A stretch of 64,000 nt of DNA from Oncomelania hupensis (GCA_036898135.1 CM072511.1:32199686-32263685); one strand, 5' to 3'; positions 33,909 to 45,475 are shown, numbered from the stretch's first letter. A program made the numbers and translations. The notes: a model not told the origin generated them from the letters alone.

Positions 33909-35616
33909 AAGAATGTATTACAAGTCTGCTTATGCTAGCAAAATGTGAACTGAACATCTGGTATTTGTAACAAGAGGACCAGTTTACCCCGCACAATTTG
34001 AGCTTTCGATTGTTTAGTCAGTGTAGACTTGGAAGGTTACTGTTAGTCTATAGCAGACGACAGAAGTGATCATGCGTAACACAGTTGTAGCTTGACGCCC
34101 GCACAGTTAGTGACATCATCGCCGCTGACGTTAGAGAGCTTCGATTTTACAGCCACTCAGATTTTTTCCAGCCAATGAGAACACAGCTAGAGTAGGTAGA
34201 ACCAGTTCTGGCTGATTCAAGCAGAGAGATAGAACAGTCAGTCTACATTTGAACTGCCTAGAGTACACAGCTACGTCCTAGCAGAAATCTCTCCACTGAT
34301 AGACCAGGGAAGCAGTACTTGTTGAATATTCGAATTTAATCAAGTTAGCCACGGCCTGACATTGTCAAAAAGGTAAATGAACATACTTTTGTTTCATTGT
34401 GATGTATTTATATTATTGTTAAATTATGTGTGTGAAATTTGCTATGCATAGAATGAATTGTTAGTCCGACGTTGCGTGACCACGTGGAGAATCCGACCAC
34501 GAGGCGAGCACGACCGGCCGACGCCATGTTGTATACCTGACAGAACTACTGTTGTTTAACCTATATGTATGCTTGCAGATCAGTGGCTGTACCAGAGAAT
34601 GTTTATAATATTAATTCTTTCTCTATGTGTGTAGTTAGCCACGTTTTATATTTATATAGGTATAGGAAATTAGAGTGGAGATTCCAGTGGACCACGGACT
34701 TAGCAGAATGTTCGTCGCTTATATATAGAGATGTGGAGCTAATCACTGAGGGCTACTTTGGCCTTCAGTGAGACGCTCTGCACACACCTATTATACAGGG
34801 TTGTGCAGAATTTCGTCTCATATGTTACAGACTATCAGGCATTATATCGTGAGCCCAACTTGGCGAACAACAAAAACATGTCGTCGCTGAACGTTGGCTG
34901 CCGAGGCATCTCCAGCATTGCGTGAAGATAGACCACCAGTCTAACCACAGGGAGAAGACTCCACAACAACACAGCTTGTCACAGAATCCACCACAAAGCA
35001 GCGCTTCAACCACTCAGTTAAATGCCCCCCGCGAAACAGTGCACTAAAACTGGTATCAAAAGGACCACAGTAGTCCACTCTTCAAGAACTCTGACCATTA
35101 GGGCAGAAAGTATCCAGTGCCCTATGTTGAGAAAGTAGCTGCCTAGACCTATCAGCGAGCGAACCATTCGCATTGACATTTGAACTTTTAAGTTAGTTTC
35201 GTACATCGAAGATCATGTATAGAGTAGAGGAAATAAATGTGTGATTTTTACTGTTATCAAGTGGCTGTACAACATATGTTTCATAGCCGTGTGAAAGCTA
35301 GTGTGACAGTGATCTTTTACCATTTTTCTATCTATCTCTGTACCCCAGCCTAAACACAGGCCGAGCTAAACAAATAAATGTATTAAGTGAAGTCACCGGG
35401 AGATAACTAGCGATCCCCATAGAATAAGACGAGTGGGTAATAGCAGTCCATTGTGCAGAGCCCAGCAACAATAAAACACCACGTCACAGTATTGTGCACG
35501 ACATCTCAACGAAGTAAACTACTTTCCTTATTACATCATAATTACTCTGATTGAACTTACTGGTCAAAGTACATCAACACATAATTATTATGAATTTACG
35601 CTTTTGAATGCTTGCT
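33906..35616. other. 1.7-kb unique block inserted in the minisatellite
   Basis: This block separates two minisatellite units. It contains CpG-rich sequence (34460-34530), a possible donor (AAAAAG|GTAAAT near 34370), a possible acceptor (TTGCAG near 34577) and AATAAA words (35228, 35370). A long non-coding transcript or mobile insertion is possible. No long frame or clean terminal repeats are seen. Confidence 0.4.
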
Positions 35617-36259
35617 GCAGTGTGTGTCCATGTTTACACAGTGTTATCTGGACAAATCAGTGAACATCTACATAACTTGTATTGACATGCCTACTTGTTT
35701 TGACGTCAGAACAATGATCCGTTAGGGTTAGGGCTGGGTTAGGGTTAGGGTTAAAGTTTGGGTTCGAACACTGTAATGTACTTAAAAATGGGGACGAAAT
35801 ATGACCCATTGTCAGCACAACCTATGTGGCGTTTCGGGAAAGTCATAATAATACTGTGTAACCTCGGCTCTGTGTGTGTGCGTGTGTGTGTGTGTGTGTA
35901 GGTGGGCATGTAGAAACGACGTTACAGTGACACACACATGAAACTCCACATGGTTTCTTTTGACTTTTTGGGAAGGGCGCCCTATTTGGACGTCAAAATA
36001 GGGTTCCGGTAGAGTTACAGCTGTTTTAGGCTTAGGGTTAGGTTAAGGGTTAGGGTTAGGGATAGCTTCAAAAAATTGAAAATGTCACAATAATGTCAAG
36101 AAAATGAAAAGTGTGTCAAAATAATGTCTGTTTTTTTTTTTCACAACAGTCATCGCAACATCGTTTCTACACACACGTGGGTGTGGGTGTGTGTGGGTGG
36201 GTGTGTGCGTGTGTGTGTGTGTGTGTGTGTTTGAATATTTGGCAGAGAGGGGTGTAGGG

Positions 36260-36700
36260 GGGAAAGGCGTGGATCAGATCAAATCACATGTCGGTAGGTC
36301 GGTCTGTCTGTCAGTCGGTCCATTGAACACCATACCTCAAGAACCACTGACCAGAAATTTGACCAAACTTCATAAAAAACATTATCCAGTGAGTGGCCTG
36401 CCTCCCGTGCCATCATATTTGCTCTACCACAAAGATCAAGGTCACTGGAGTCATTTTGTTGCTTAACACATTTTGCTCACTATCTTTACAAAATTGCTTA
36501 AGAGGTTTTATTGAGTTTTTGTGTGCATGTACTTCCAATTGTGAACCAATCCTTCAGTTTCAATCTGGTCGGCCAGTCAGTCCTTTGCACAGAATTTCAC
36601 TTTTTTGTTCAAAACACACTGTTTGCCTTATCTCACGAATAACTGAAACGAAATTAATCATTTTTAATGTGCGGATAAGCGGATACATTAAGTTCTGCGA
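36260..36700. repeat. Dispersed repeat with CTGTCAGTCGGTCC and CCTCAAGAACCACTGA words
   Basis: The sequence GTCGGTCTGTCTGTCAGTCG is followed by CCTCAAGAACCACTGACCAG and CATCATATTTGCTCT. The same order occurs at 42240-42480, and related text at 28690-29020 and 42600-42900. Confidence 0.65.
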
Positions 36701-36721
36701 CAGCATGCTACATCATTCTTT

Positions 36722-37321
36722 CCCCTCGTGGGGGTGACGGAGGTTTCAATATAAATAGTATCCCCACTTTCTGTAAATTTAGTGCTTTAAGTTCCCACTG
36801 TCGCTGTCTTTCTCCTTTGCTCTTTCTCATTCCTACTCTGTTCAATCTACTATTCTATTTTCTTCTTCGCTAGACCAGTCACCTACCTTTTTTCTTGAAA
36901 ACTCTTCTGGGACAAAACTCCTCAGTTGTGTGTGAGGTCTGTTGGATCAGCTTGGAAATATTGGACGCTTTCTGCCAGGTGGTCACTGGGGCTTCCTATA
37001 ATGTTATTATTTGGCAATGTAGGCATTTTATATGTATGTGTTTTGTTGATATTTTATAATGATGTTTGTATTTTATTTTGTTTTTGTAAACGGGGGGTTC
37101 GATAAATTAGAGCAAAGCCTCAGCGTCCCCTGCGTGGGATGTCTTTATTGTAAAGTGACCGGCTGGTGGAGTGCCTTCAGTGTTTACCACTAGGGTTGTT
37201 TCGGCAGATCTTTTATGCGGATCAGGGGCGAGTTTTTTTCAGCGAAATTGTGGTCTTGATTTTGTGGTCCTGGTTCGGCTCTTTGCAGTCCGATGGACCC
37301 TGTAAAGCAATGAATAACTAA
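36722..37321 (+). mobile_element. ~590-bp retroposon family copy D, full length
   Basis: It is flanked by the perfect 14-bp duplication CTACATCATTCTTT (36708-36721 and 37322-37335). It starts CCCCTCGTGGGGGTGACGGA, includes TATAAATAG near its 5' end, and ends GACCCTGTAAAGCAATGAAT plus a short ACTA tail. Confidence 0.96.
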
Positions 37322-37335
37322 CTACATCATTCTTT

Positions 37336-37735
37336 GTGTGTACTTTCTCAAATGTCAAGATCACGGTGCTGCACCATTTCCTAAACATGTTTTGCGCTGT
37401 ATCTAAAAACTCTTAGCCGATTTGGATAAGTGTTAGCTTCCAGATAGCTCAAATTGTGAAATGTTTTCCTTTTACTTTGCTTCGTTAGGACAAAACCCAG
37501 TCGCAAAACTGCCCAGAAAACTAAATCTTTTGAAAATGAGCGAGTGTCTGGAAATACATTTGAATGGCTTGCCATCATGTTAAACATGATGGTCGTGGTG
37601 ATGCTGCTGCTGTTGGTTGTTTTCTTCTCTCTTTTTTTTTTTGGAAATGGTGGTGGTGGTGATGATGATGATGATTATGATGATAATGATGATATATACC
37701 ATATTTATTTTGTCTGGTGTATATATATATATATC
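37336..37735. repeat. Dispersed repeat and GAT/TA microsatellites
   Basis: The stretch ATACATTTGAATGGCTTGCC (37554-37573) also occurs at 28994. It is followed by GGT/GAT repeats (37648-37693) and a TA run (37721-37734). No gene is seen. Confidence 0.7.
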
Positions 37736-38040
37736 TTCTTCTTCTTCTTCTTTTGGGGGCTGCCACCCTCAGCTTATTGAGGACTCTGCAGCCAAATGCT
37801 GGGTATATTCTTGTTACCGGCACTCATCCGTCTAGGACATGAGCGTCAGGATCTTTAAAGTCCGTTATGATGGAGTGCATGCGTCACAGACTAGACCTCG
37901 GTTTATACTCTCATCCGAAGGAGTAGGAAACGGGAGTAAAGTGTCTTTCCCAAGGACACAGCACAATGGCCCGGACGGGGCCTGAACCCGGGACTTTCAG
38001 ATCCACAAGCCGAAGCACTACCATTAGACCACCGTGCCTC
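37736..38040 (-). mobile_element. tRNA-derived SINE
   Basis: Read on the minus strand from 38040: GAGGCACGGTGGTCTAATGG (A-box region), then GTCCCGGGTTCAGGCCCC (B box GGTTCAGGC), then the conserved TGTCCTTGGGAAAGACACTT block common to animal SINEs, and a tail of GAA repeats at 37736-37755. It is the intact relative of the split SINE at 690-751/1374-1560. Confidence 0.88.
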
Positions 38041-38440
38041 CATATATATATAGTGGTTTTTACATTAACCTGGATTAAATAATCAAATTGCCTTGTGGAT
38101 TAAACACATTGTATATTTACTTCTTGTATGTTGAGGGTCACTTTGATATCTGGTTTTCGGAATCTTTAATGAAACCAAAGATTGTTTAAATATTACAATG
38201 TGATCTCATTTTAGTTAATTTAGAGAATATCTTTTTTTTTAAAATGGGGGTATAAATGTTTGTGCATCGGTGTAGGTGAGTTATCAAATAGGCACACTTG
38301 CATCGTCATTTTCCTTTTGTGAACATAATTAATAATCCATTGCTTTTTATTAGGACTAGAGCCGTGACTAAGGTCACACAGTTTCGCTTTTTGACATCTT
38401 CTAAGGTCAGCCAAAGTGCGGGTGTATTCTATCTGGAGCT

Positions 38441-38713
38441 GTGTCGCAACACCATAAAGACGTTTGTGAGACCAGTCTTTTGTATAAAGATGGCGCGTTT
38501 TGGCCGCCAATGAAGAAGTTGGTCAAAGAATCTTTCGGCACTGAACATGTTGTAGTCGTGTATAACAACGAAAGTCAAGCCGTTGATTATCAGGATGTGG
38601 GCTGCAAAGGTATCCCCTGCCTGTTTGGCCTGTTTGCTCATGGGTTTAGGGGCTCCATGGCCATTTATTCCCAAGGACTGACTAGTCATCTCTGGTACTG
38701 GCCGACTTAACAT
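38441..38713. other. Overlapping unassigned open frames on both strands
   Basis: The plus frame (38441-38710) includes MKKLVKESFGTEHVVVVYNN. The minus frame (38713-38429) includes NGHGAPKPMSKQAKQAGDTF. Both look protein-like, but neither is recognised and no splice context is clear. At most one is real. Confidence 0.2.
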
Positions 38714-40890
38714 TAACCAGTGATGGTCAAACCAGACAAAATAACTTCCTGTCCAAAAATCATTGGCGTTACGGATGTGTAGGCTCTCAGGAGAAGACTA
38801 ACCCGAATATGTAGTGACTAAACTATACATTAGGCCTACTCAACCCTAATAGTGAACGATAACTTTTCTCATTGGTTTCCAGAAAGTGTTAGTTCCCCTC
38901 CTTAACATTTGATGCAGGTAGTTTACCAAAGAACGACCTTACCCACATAGTCTGCATACCATTACTGTAGGTCATTCACATGCAATGCAGTTAATCCTTC
39001 CACCCCTCCCAATCCCAAAGAGGCGCATTCTTTTCAATTCAAATACAAACTCGTTCTGCTTAAAAGGACATCTCAACGTCACAGATCATTTTCGAATTCA
39101 CGGTGAGTGTTGCTTCACCGAACAATAAGATAAAGCCAAAACATAACCTCTTTCAAAAAGTGCGGGCTTGATATTAATCGATACATTTATTTGTTTGTGT
39201 GTCTATTATTACCATCAAGTCTGATTCTAAAAATAGTACCGCAGCGAAAGTGTGTAGAGTAGGAACCGTTTCTTGTTAGTTTTACAAAACAAAGATGAAA
39301 CGTCTAAAATTCAAAGCTTAGCGTGGTCGGTTTAAGCAACGATTGTCCATTAGATATTATTTTTTTTTATTAATATGACAACAACTAGGTAAAATTTCCC
39401 GAGTAAACTCATTGTCTCAGCATTTAAACAAACATCCTTGATAGCGACACCCTTTCCCTTTAAGATTACATGGAAGACGACTTCCTTAGTGCGTGGTTAC
39501 GAACACTCATTCTTGCCTGCAAAAGGGAAATCCCAATGATATGTATATTTGGTTTGTTCTGTCAGTTGCAGACATAGGTCCTGCCATTCAGAGCACAAAA
39601 CTGTACTTTTTAACAAGTTAAATACCGACAGAGAACATAATTTTCACAATAGATGGCCAGGTATGAATGGACACGACTGATGTATGAGCGTTTACTAATA
39701 ATGGGACAGAGATGTTACATGAATTAACCGCCATCGTTGCAGGATGAGGTGGGCCCCGGGGAGGGGCCTCCGCTGCCCTCTTCCCCTTGTTAGCATGCGT
39801 TTGGTCCGAATCGTGGAAAACTTGCCCATTTGCGCTTATTTAAAAGCCATCCGCATTCCCTGGGTGAGTGAGTGATGAAACGATATCTGTGGTGTTTGAA
39901 AGCCCGGTTTGTTCGCACTGAGGATGTGAACGCTTAGTTTTCCAACATCGCTGCATTGTGATAAACAATGACCAAAAAAAAGGGGGGGTGGGTGGGGGTG
40001 TGGAAGGGGGAGTGGGAACTTCTAAATGGAGAGGTGCAGTATTGAAAGCCTTTTTTTTTAAACACGAAAAGGGCTTGCATAACTTTGTAACGAAACTGAG
40101 AAGCTTGACTTCGGAGTTGGAGGGAGGTGTACTAAACGGAAGTTAGGATTTCACAAGCCCTTAATTGGGAAAAAGAAGGAGGGAAAAAAAGAATGATGAT
40201 GAAGAGGAGGATTAAGATGTTTTTAAAAACAACCACTATTCGTCTGTTTTTAGAAGAAGAAGAAGAAATTGGCAGTAATAGACATAATTATACAGGATTT
40301 ATAGCCGTTGTTGTTGTTGTTGTTGTTGTTGTGTGTGTTGGAAGCCAGAAAGCGAACAATTTTAAGGCCTTCTTAACAAACAGTATTTGAAGCGTTGTTG
40401 ATTAACTGGTGGCAGAGTATTATTTTCATGCTTTTTCCTACCACGTGCATTGTTAGGAGCGCCAAAGACTGAAATGAGGACGATCTACTTTTCAAAATTG
40501 AGTTAATTAATTTCATCACTACTGAGATACGTTTAAAAGAAAAGTCGTTGGTGTGTATGTGCGTGTGTGTGAGTGTGTGTGTGTGTGCATGTGTGTGTGT
40601 GTTTAATTGCCTAAAGTGGAAATATTTTCAAATAATCCTAAGGTCGAAACAATGCAGTCAGCGGTTCTCAATGCGGGGGACTCTGATGCGAAATGTGATT
40701 GACACACATCGTAAAACATGTAATGAATAGTAGAATTAGAGTCATACTACCTAAGAATAAGACAGCACAAGTCATTTTCGTGACAAAGTTTCATAATGAG
40801 GTCAGCTCTAAAAACACAACATAACACAAAAGTGAGTGATGCATTGTAGAGAACGGAACAAAAACAGAGATTAACGGCTCGTTTTGTAAA
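38714..40890. other. Intergenic, no gene seen
   Basis: The stretch holds AT-rich sequence, a GC patch at 39745-39790, a (GTT)n run at 40305-40332 and GT repeats at 40553-40602. Confidence 0.6.
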
Positions 40891-41453
40891 AGAGAAAGAG
40901 AGACCATTATCACGCCGTTGCTTCAGAAACTTCACTGGCTGCCTGTAAAATTCCGCCTCCAATATAAGGTCTGTGTTTTTGCCTTCCCTTTCTTTGAAGG
41001 AACTCTCCCAGTGTATCTTCCCAACTCACTTGTAGCCTACCGGACAGCCCGCATTCTCCGATCTTCCGCAGAAAAGCTTTTGAAAGTTCTGCGTCGAAAC
41101 CTGAAAACTGTTGGCGAGCGCGGTTTCAGTTTCACTGCTCCATCTCTCTGGAACGCACTTCCTGTCGGTCTGAGGAACTTGGAAGATATTTATATATTTA
41201 AAGCCCAACTGAAAACATGCCTTTTTCGCTTAGCTTTTCATTAAATTACTCGCATCCTCCCTCCCCACTCTATCTCTTTTTCATCTTATAGGGAGTCTTA
41301 TGTGTAACACAACAACATTTGTGTTTTGTTGTTGGTAGATGTACCTCCATTTATGCTTGTAATCCTTTGGTACATTGTGAGTGAATGCGTGTGTATGTGC
41401 AATGAGTCTTTGTGAGTTTTGCGCTATATAAAAATATTTATTATTATTATTAG

Positions 41454-41545
<92 letters not shown>
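40890..41545 (+). mobile_element. L2/CR1-like LINE 3' end with (ATT)n tail
   Basis: The plus strand encodes LQKLHWLPVKFRLQYKVCVF, GERGFSFTAPSLWNALPVGL and LKTCLFRLAFH, the classic C-terminal block of L2/CR1-type LINEs. A 3' UTR ends with TTTTGCGCTATATAAAAATA and then about 100 bp of ATT repeats. It is 5' truncated near 40890. Confidence 0.92.
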
Positions 41546-41546
<1 letters not shown>

Positions 41547-42240
41547 GAGATTTATATAGTATACATGCCACGAATAAGTCTGCTGCTCTAAAATAGAAAA
41601 AATAGAAGTAAAGTAAAGTAAAGAAACATACCAATTACAAACTCAAACATACTCAAAGCGACCAAAGGATAAACTTGGGAACTAGATGACAAGCGTCGAA
41701 AACGTTGACCCCATTAACTCTCTTAAACACGCGTTATTGACTGAATAGGAGTGGCACAGTTTTAGTTGTTGTTTGTTCTGTATTTGTTCGGACTTTTTAT
41801 TTTATTTTATTTTATGTTTAATTATTATGTTACGTGATTTATTTTCATAACTGTTTCAGTAGGCTCTATTTGTAATAGCTCTATCGAGACTTAATTTAAT
41901 TTAACTGATAATAATAATTGATGCTATTTAGGCCATTTTCCCCAAATCACCAATAAGGCTAAAAAAGCGGCGATCTAGGCCTATGCTAACATACACGCAC
42001 ACATGTTTCACGCACTCTCACATATACAACAAACACACATTTTATATATCAAACATATGGTATAAAGACATGGAGATCGCTACTAAAAGACGGAAGGGAA
42101 ATCTTTCTTTTTTTAAAATAAATTATTTGATAATTGTAATGAATACATTTTACCGCTTCATATCTTTTCTTATTTTTATTTTTAATTTTTGGAGGGGTAG
42201 CGGATATTTCCCGTATTTTGGGAATCAGAACGATCTAAAT
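41546..42240. other. AT-rich intergenic, no gene seen
   Basis: There are short repeats (TAAAG, TTTTA) only. Confidence 0.6.
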
Positions 42241-42900
42241 GCTGATCGACAGGTCCGTCGGACGATCGCGCGGCGCACCTCAAGAACCAATGGACAGATT
42301 TATTTTCAAACTTCGGAGTTAGCGACCAATTATCCGTGCCATCGTATTTGCTCTTCCTCAAAGCTGCGGTCACATTTTTGCTAAAGACCTTAGGCGTTAT
42401 ATCTCAAGAACGGTTAAACCGATTTTGATTATGTTTGGTATGCAGGTAGACCTACTTCAACTCATGGCCAAGCATTCTGTGGCAGTGCGGTGGCCAGTCA
42501 ATTGGTCAATCTGTCGGTCGGTATTCCACTGTGTGTGTGTGTGTGTGTGTGTGCAGGTGTTTGTGTGTGTGTGTTCAAAACACTTGTTTTGCATTTTCTC
42601 AAATACGACTTGACCGATGTTGATTATTTGCATTATGCAGAGACTGCTAATCCACTCATAATTGCACTGTCTCCAATGTCAATGTCGCTGAGGTCCATCA
42701 TTTTCTAAACATTCTCTGGGCCGATTTTGAGAATGAATTTTTAGATTGCAGATACGAGTCCAAAGAGTGACCAAACGTTCGACGTCTTCAGTTTGCTTCT
42801 TGTGATAAAACCGAGACAGTACAGCAGCAGGAAAATCAACACTTTTGAAAATGGTGGGTTTTGACTCACGTGCATAGCAATGTGAATCTGTGTACGCACA
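42240..42900. repeat. Dispersed repeat, second location, with (GT)n
   Basis: ACCTCAAGAACCAATGGACA, then CCGTGCCATCGTATTTGCTC and ATATCTCAAGAACGGTTAAA, follow the order seen at 36300-36430. A (GT)n run at 42533-42576 follows. Confidence 0.65.
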
Positions 42901-43030
42901 CCCCAACAAAAATTTCCCCAGATTTTTAGCAAATCTGGGCGAGATGAGCTAAATAGTCCAAAAATGATATCGGGAAAAAAGTTCGTCCGTCCGTCTGTGC
43001 AAAACCTGTAAAGTGGTTAATTTACTCAGA

Positions 43031-43080
43031 ACCCTGGTCCTGATTCGGCTCTTAGCAATCCGCTGGACCCTATGAACAAT
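43031..43080 (+). mobile_element. Short 3' fragment of the ~590-bp retroposon
   Basis: CCTGGTCCTGATTCGGCTCT and CCGCTGGACCCTATGAACAA match the family 3' end only. Confidence 0.75.
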
Positions 43081-43089
43081 AATTATTAA

Positions 43090-43698
43090 AGGTGCGGTCT
43101 GACGGAAAACGAAACAGAAGAAAAGCGGTAAACAACGCAAAGCGTCTGCTTCTAAAAGCATCTAAAAGTGCGTTTATGACGCTTTGCTTTGTGAGCCGGT
43201 CACACGATGAGAAGTCCTGCGTGGAAGCAATGCGCAATACGTTGAAAATCAGTTACCTCGATATTTTCAGTTTTTTCCGTCAGATTGACCCTCACAGAAG
43301 TCCATGAGGCCTTTTTCAGGGTTTGGTTTCTGTAATTTTGGCTTCTAATTCCATAATGCCTCGTGGCTTTGAATCAGATAGATGAGAATAAATGTATCAA
43401 AAATGTGTCAGATTCGCTAATGGCCCAGTAGCTTTCGATGCCGCCATGACCGCTGAAATGATAACGACCTCGTTGCCCTACGTCGGCTCTTCTGATTGGC
43501 TGGCAATCAAGTGCTTCAGCGAAACAACGTAAAATTTTAGAGCACGCTCTAACACTGAAAGCATCCGCTTTGCTTTGCTTCGCGCTTTGCTGCTGTTATG
43601 CTTTAGGTCTAGTCACACGATAAACATAGTCAAAACTACGATGTTTCGTGTTTTACTGGCTGTTTTGCTTCTTGTTTCGCTTCCCGTCTGACCGCACC
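43090..43698. mobile_element. MITE with TTAA target sites
   Basis: Ends read AGGTGCGGTCTGACGGAAAA and, on the other strand, AGGTGCGGTCAGACGGGAAG, forming an inverted repeat of about 30 bp. TTAA flanks both sides (43086-43089 and 43699-43702). Internal words such as GGTCACACGATGA also recur in inverted form. The ends and TTAA fit piggyBac or Kolobok-type MITEs; no transposase is present. Confidence 0.82.
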
Positions 43699-43731
43699 TT
43701 AACTCTATAACGGCCTACTAGCGCCAAATCC

Positions 43732-44322
43732 CCCCGTAGGGGTGCCGGGGGTTTCAGTATAAATAGTATCCCCACTTTCTGGAAATTTAGTGCTTTAAAT
43801 TCCCACTGTCACTGTCTTTCTCCTTTGTTCTTTCTCATTCCTACTCTGTTATATCAATCTACTATATTATCTTCTTCTTCGCTAGACCAGTCATCTACCT
43901 TTTTTCTTGAAAACTCTTCCGGGACAAAACTCTACATTTGTGTTTGAGGTCTGTTGGATCAGCTTGGGAATATTGGATGCTTTCTGCCAAATGGTCACTG
44001 GGGCTTCCTAGGATGTTATTATTTGGCAATGTAGGGATTTTATATGTATGTGTTTTGTTGATATTGTATAATGATGTTTATATTCTATTTTGTTTTTGTA
44101 AACGGGGGTTCGATAAATTAGAGTATAGCCTCAGCGTCCCCTGCGTGGGATGTCTTTATTGTAAAGTGACCGGCTGGTAGATTGCCTTCAGTGTTATCAC
44201 TAATGTTGTTTCGGCAGATCTTTTATGCGGATCAGGGTGAGTCCTCTTTCACTTCTCTGGTCCTGATTTGGCTCGGAAGAGTCCGCTGGACCTAAAGCAA
44301 TAACCATGTAATGTAATGTACA
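43732..44322 (+). mobile_element. ~590-bp retroposon family copy E, full length
   Basis: It is flanked by the perfect 12-bp duplication AGCGCCAAATCC (43720-43731 and 44323-44334). It starts CCCCGTAGGGGTGCCGGGGG and ends CCTAAAGCAATAACCATGTA with a TAATG-repeat tail. It lies directly beside the TTAA MITE at 43090-43698. Confidence 0.97.
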
Positions 44323-44758
44323 AGCGCCAAATCCGAGTTACCATTTTAACGAGATACTTGAAATTAGCACGCGTTCTGTGTAATTTACAGAGATACCGGT
44401 AATCCACAGTGTTAATAATTATCAGTATTTGCCACGCCTTCCTAGCGCCCAAAATGATAATTACAAATATCATGATAATTACAAATATATGAAAATAACA
44501 ATTATATTTTAATCTCTCTCTCTCTTATTCTTCTTGTTCTCTTTGTTCTTCTTGTTTGAAATCTCTATTTATTTCTCCTTCTTATCCTTCTGCTTTTTTT
44601 CTCCTCCTTCTCCTTTGGATTCTCTTGTTATTCCTCCTTCTCCTCCTCCTCCTCCTTCTTCTAGAGAGGTTGCGTGTGAAAGTTTGTTTGGATATTTAAG
44701 AGTTACAGGCTTGTTTTTTAAGATTTGAATCATTTTATAATATTTTAAGATAACGATT

Positions 44759-44817
44759 CTCTGGTCCTGATTTGGACCTAAAGCAATAAACATGTAATGT
44801 AATGTAATGTAATGTCC
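44759..44817 (+). mobile_element. Short 3' fragment of the ~590-bp retroposon with (TAATG)n tail
   Basis: CTGGTCCTGATTTGGACCTA (lacking the GGCTCGGAAGAG block) is followed by CAATAAACATGTAATGTAAT and further TAATG units. Confidence 0.8.
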
Positions 44818-44914
44818 TCCTTCTTCTTCCTCTTCTACTTTTCTCCTCCATTTTCTTTGGAATCTCTATTTATTTCTTCTTTTTCTTACTTTATTTCTTA
44901 TTTTTCTTACTTTA

Positions 44915-45475
44915 TTTCTTCTTCTTCTTCTTCTTCTTCTTCTTCTTCTTCTTCTTCTTCTTCTTCTTCTTCTTCTTCTTCTTCTTCTTCTTCTCCCTAA
45001 TGTATTTGTCCCTTACCTCCTTAATCACTATATCAAATTTTCTCTTCTGTTTCTCTTTATATTACTCGCCTTTCCGCAATTCCAGCCATATTGTTTTCTT
45101 CTTGATGATGATGGTGATAATGAGGAGGAGGAGACGGAGGATCTTCCTTCTTGTTCTTCTTGATCTCGATTTTCGCCGTAGTTTGTTGATTGGCGAGTAG
45201 CCCAAAACACATTTCTTCGTGACGGAACGGATGTGTGCAGTTCATAATAAATTTAAAAGCACCGGATAATGCAATACAGTTGTTGTTGTTGTTATTGTTG
45301 TTGTTGCTGCTGCTGTTGTTGTAGTAGTTTTTGTTGTTGTTACTGTTGTTGTTGCTGCTGATGTTGTTGTTGCTGCTCTTCTTCTTCTTCTTCTTCTTCT
45401 TCTTCTTCTTCTTCTTCTTCTTCTTCTTCTTCTTCTTCTTCTTCTTCTTCTTCTTCTTCTTCTTCTTCTTCCTCT
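44915..45475. repeat. (TTC)n and (GTT)n microsatellite cluster
   Basis: TTC repeats run at about 44915-44995 and 45377-45470, with GTT/GCT repeats at 45280-45376. Lys-, Glu-, Ser- or Asn-only reading frames here are artefacts of the repeats. Confidence 0.97.

Larger units (their letters stand above)
17813..34159. repeat. Left copy of a ~16.3-kb near-identical duplication
   Basis: From TGTTTTTCAACGATACTCAC at 17813 the sequence matches 47639-64000 to the right edge, with offset drifting from 29826 to 29841 through small indels. In the SLC26 coding exons I count three substitutions and two single-base indels over about 2.5 kb. Indels elsewhere are mostly in homopolymers and microsatellites. 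Confidence 0.97.
32401..36240. repeat. GT-rich minisatellite array with TTAGGG core
   Basis: Two unit types alternate. One runs GTAGAAACGAC...TTTTGACGTCAAAATAG...TTAGGG...CACAACAGTCATC (32430-33300 and 35895-36210). The other runs ACACAGTGTTATCTGGACAA...TTTTGACGTCAGAACAATGA...TTAGGG...ATGGGGACGAAATATG (33361-33595, 33650-33870, 35630-35875). Each unit is joined by (GT)n and contains two or three TTAGGG words. Retroposon C (32567-33125) and a 1.7-kb unique block (33906-35616) interrupt the array. Confidence 0.9.

Noticed and set aside
37981..38040. tRNA gene
   Set aside because: The A and B boxes belong to a SINE head; the flanks do not form an acceptor stem and the SINE body follows directly.
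41281..41634. Poly-Asn frame
   Set aside because: It is the ATT-repeat tail of the LINE end at 40890-41545 read on the other strand.
29573..44180. Recurring frame with YVCVLLILYNDVYILFCFCK in several places
   Set aside because: It is the T-rich middle of the ~590-bp retroposon. It lacks a consistent start or end between copies and has no recognisable domain; similarity follows the DNA repeat, not selection on protein.
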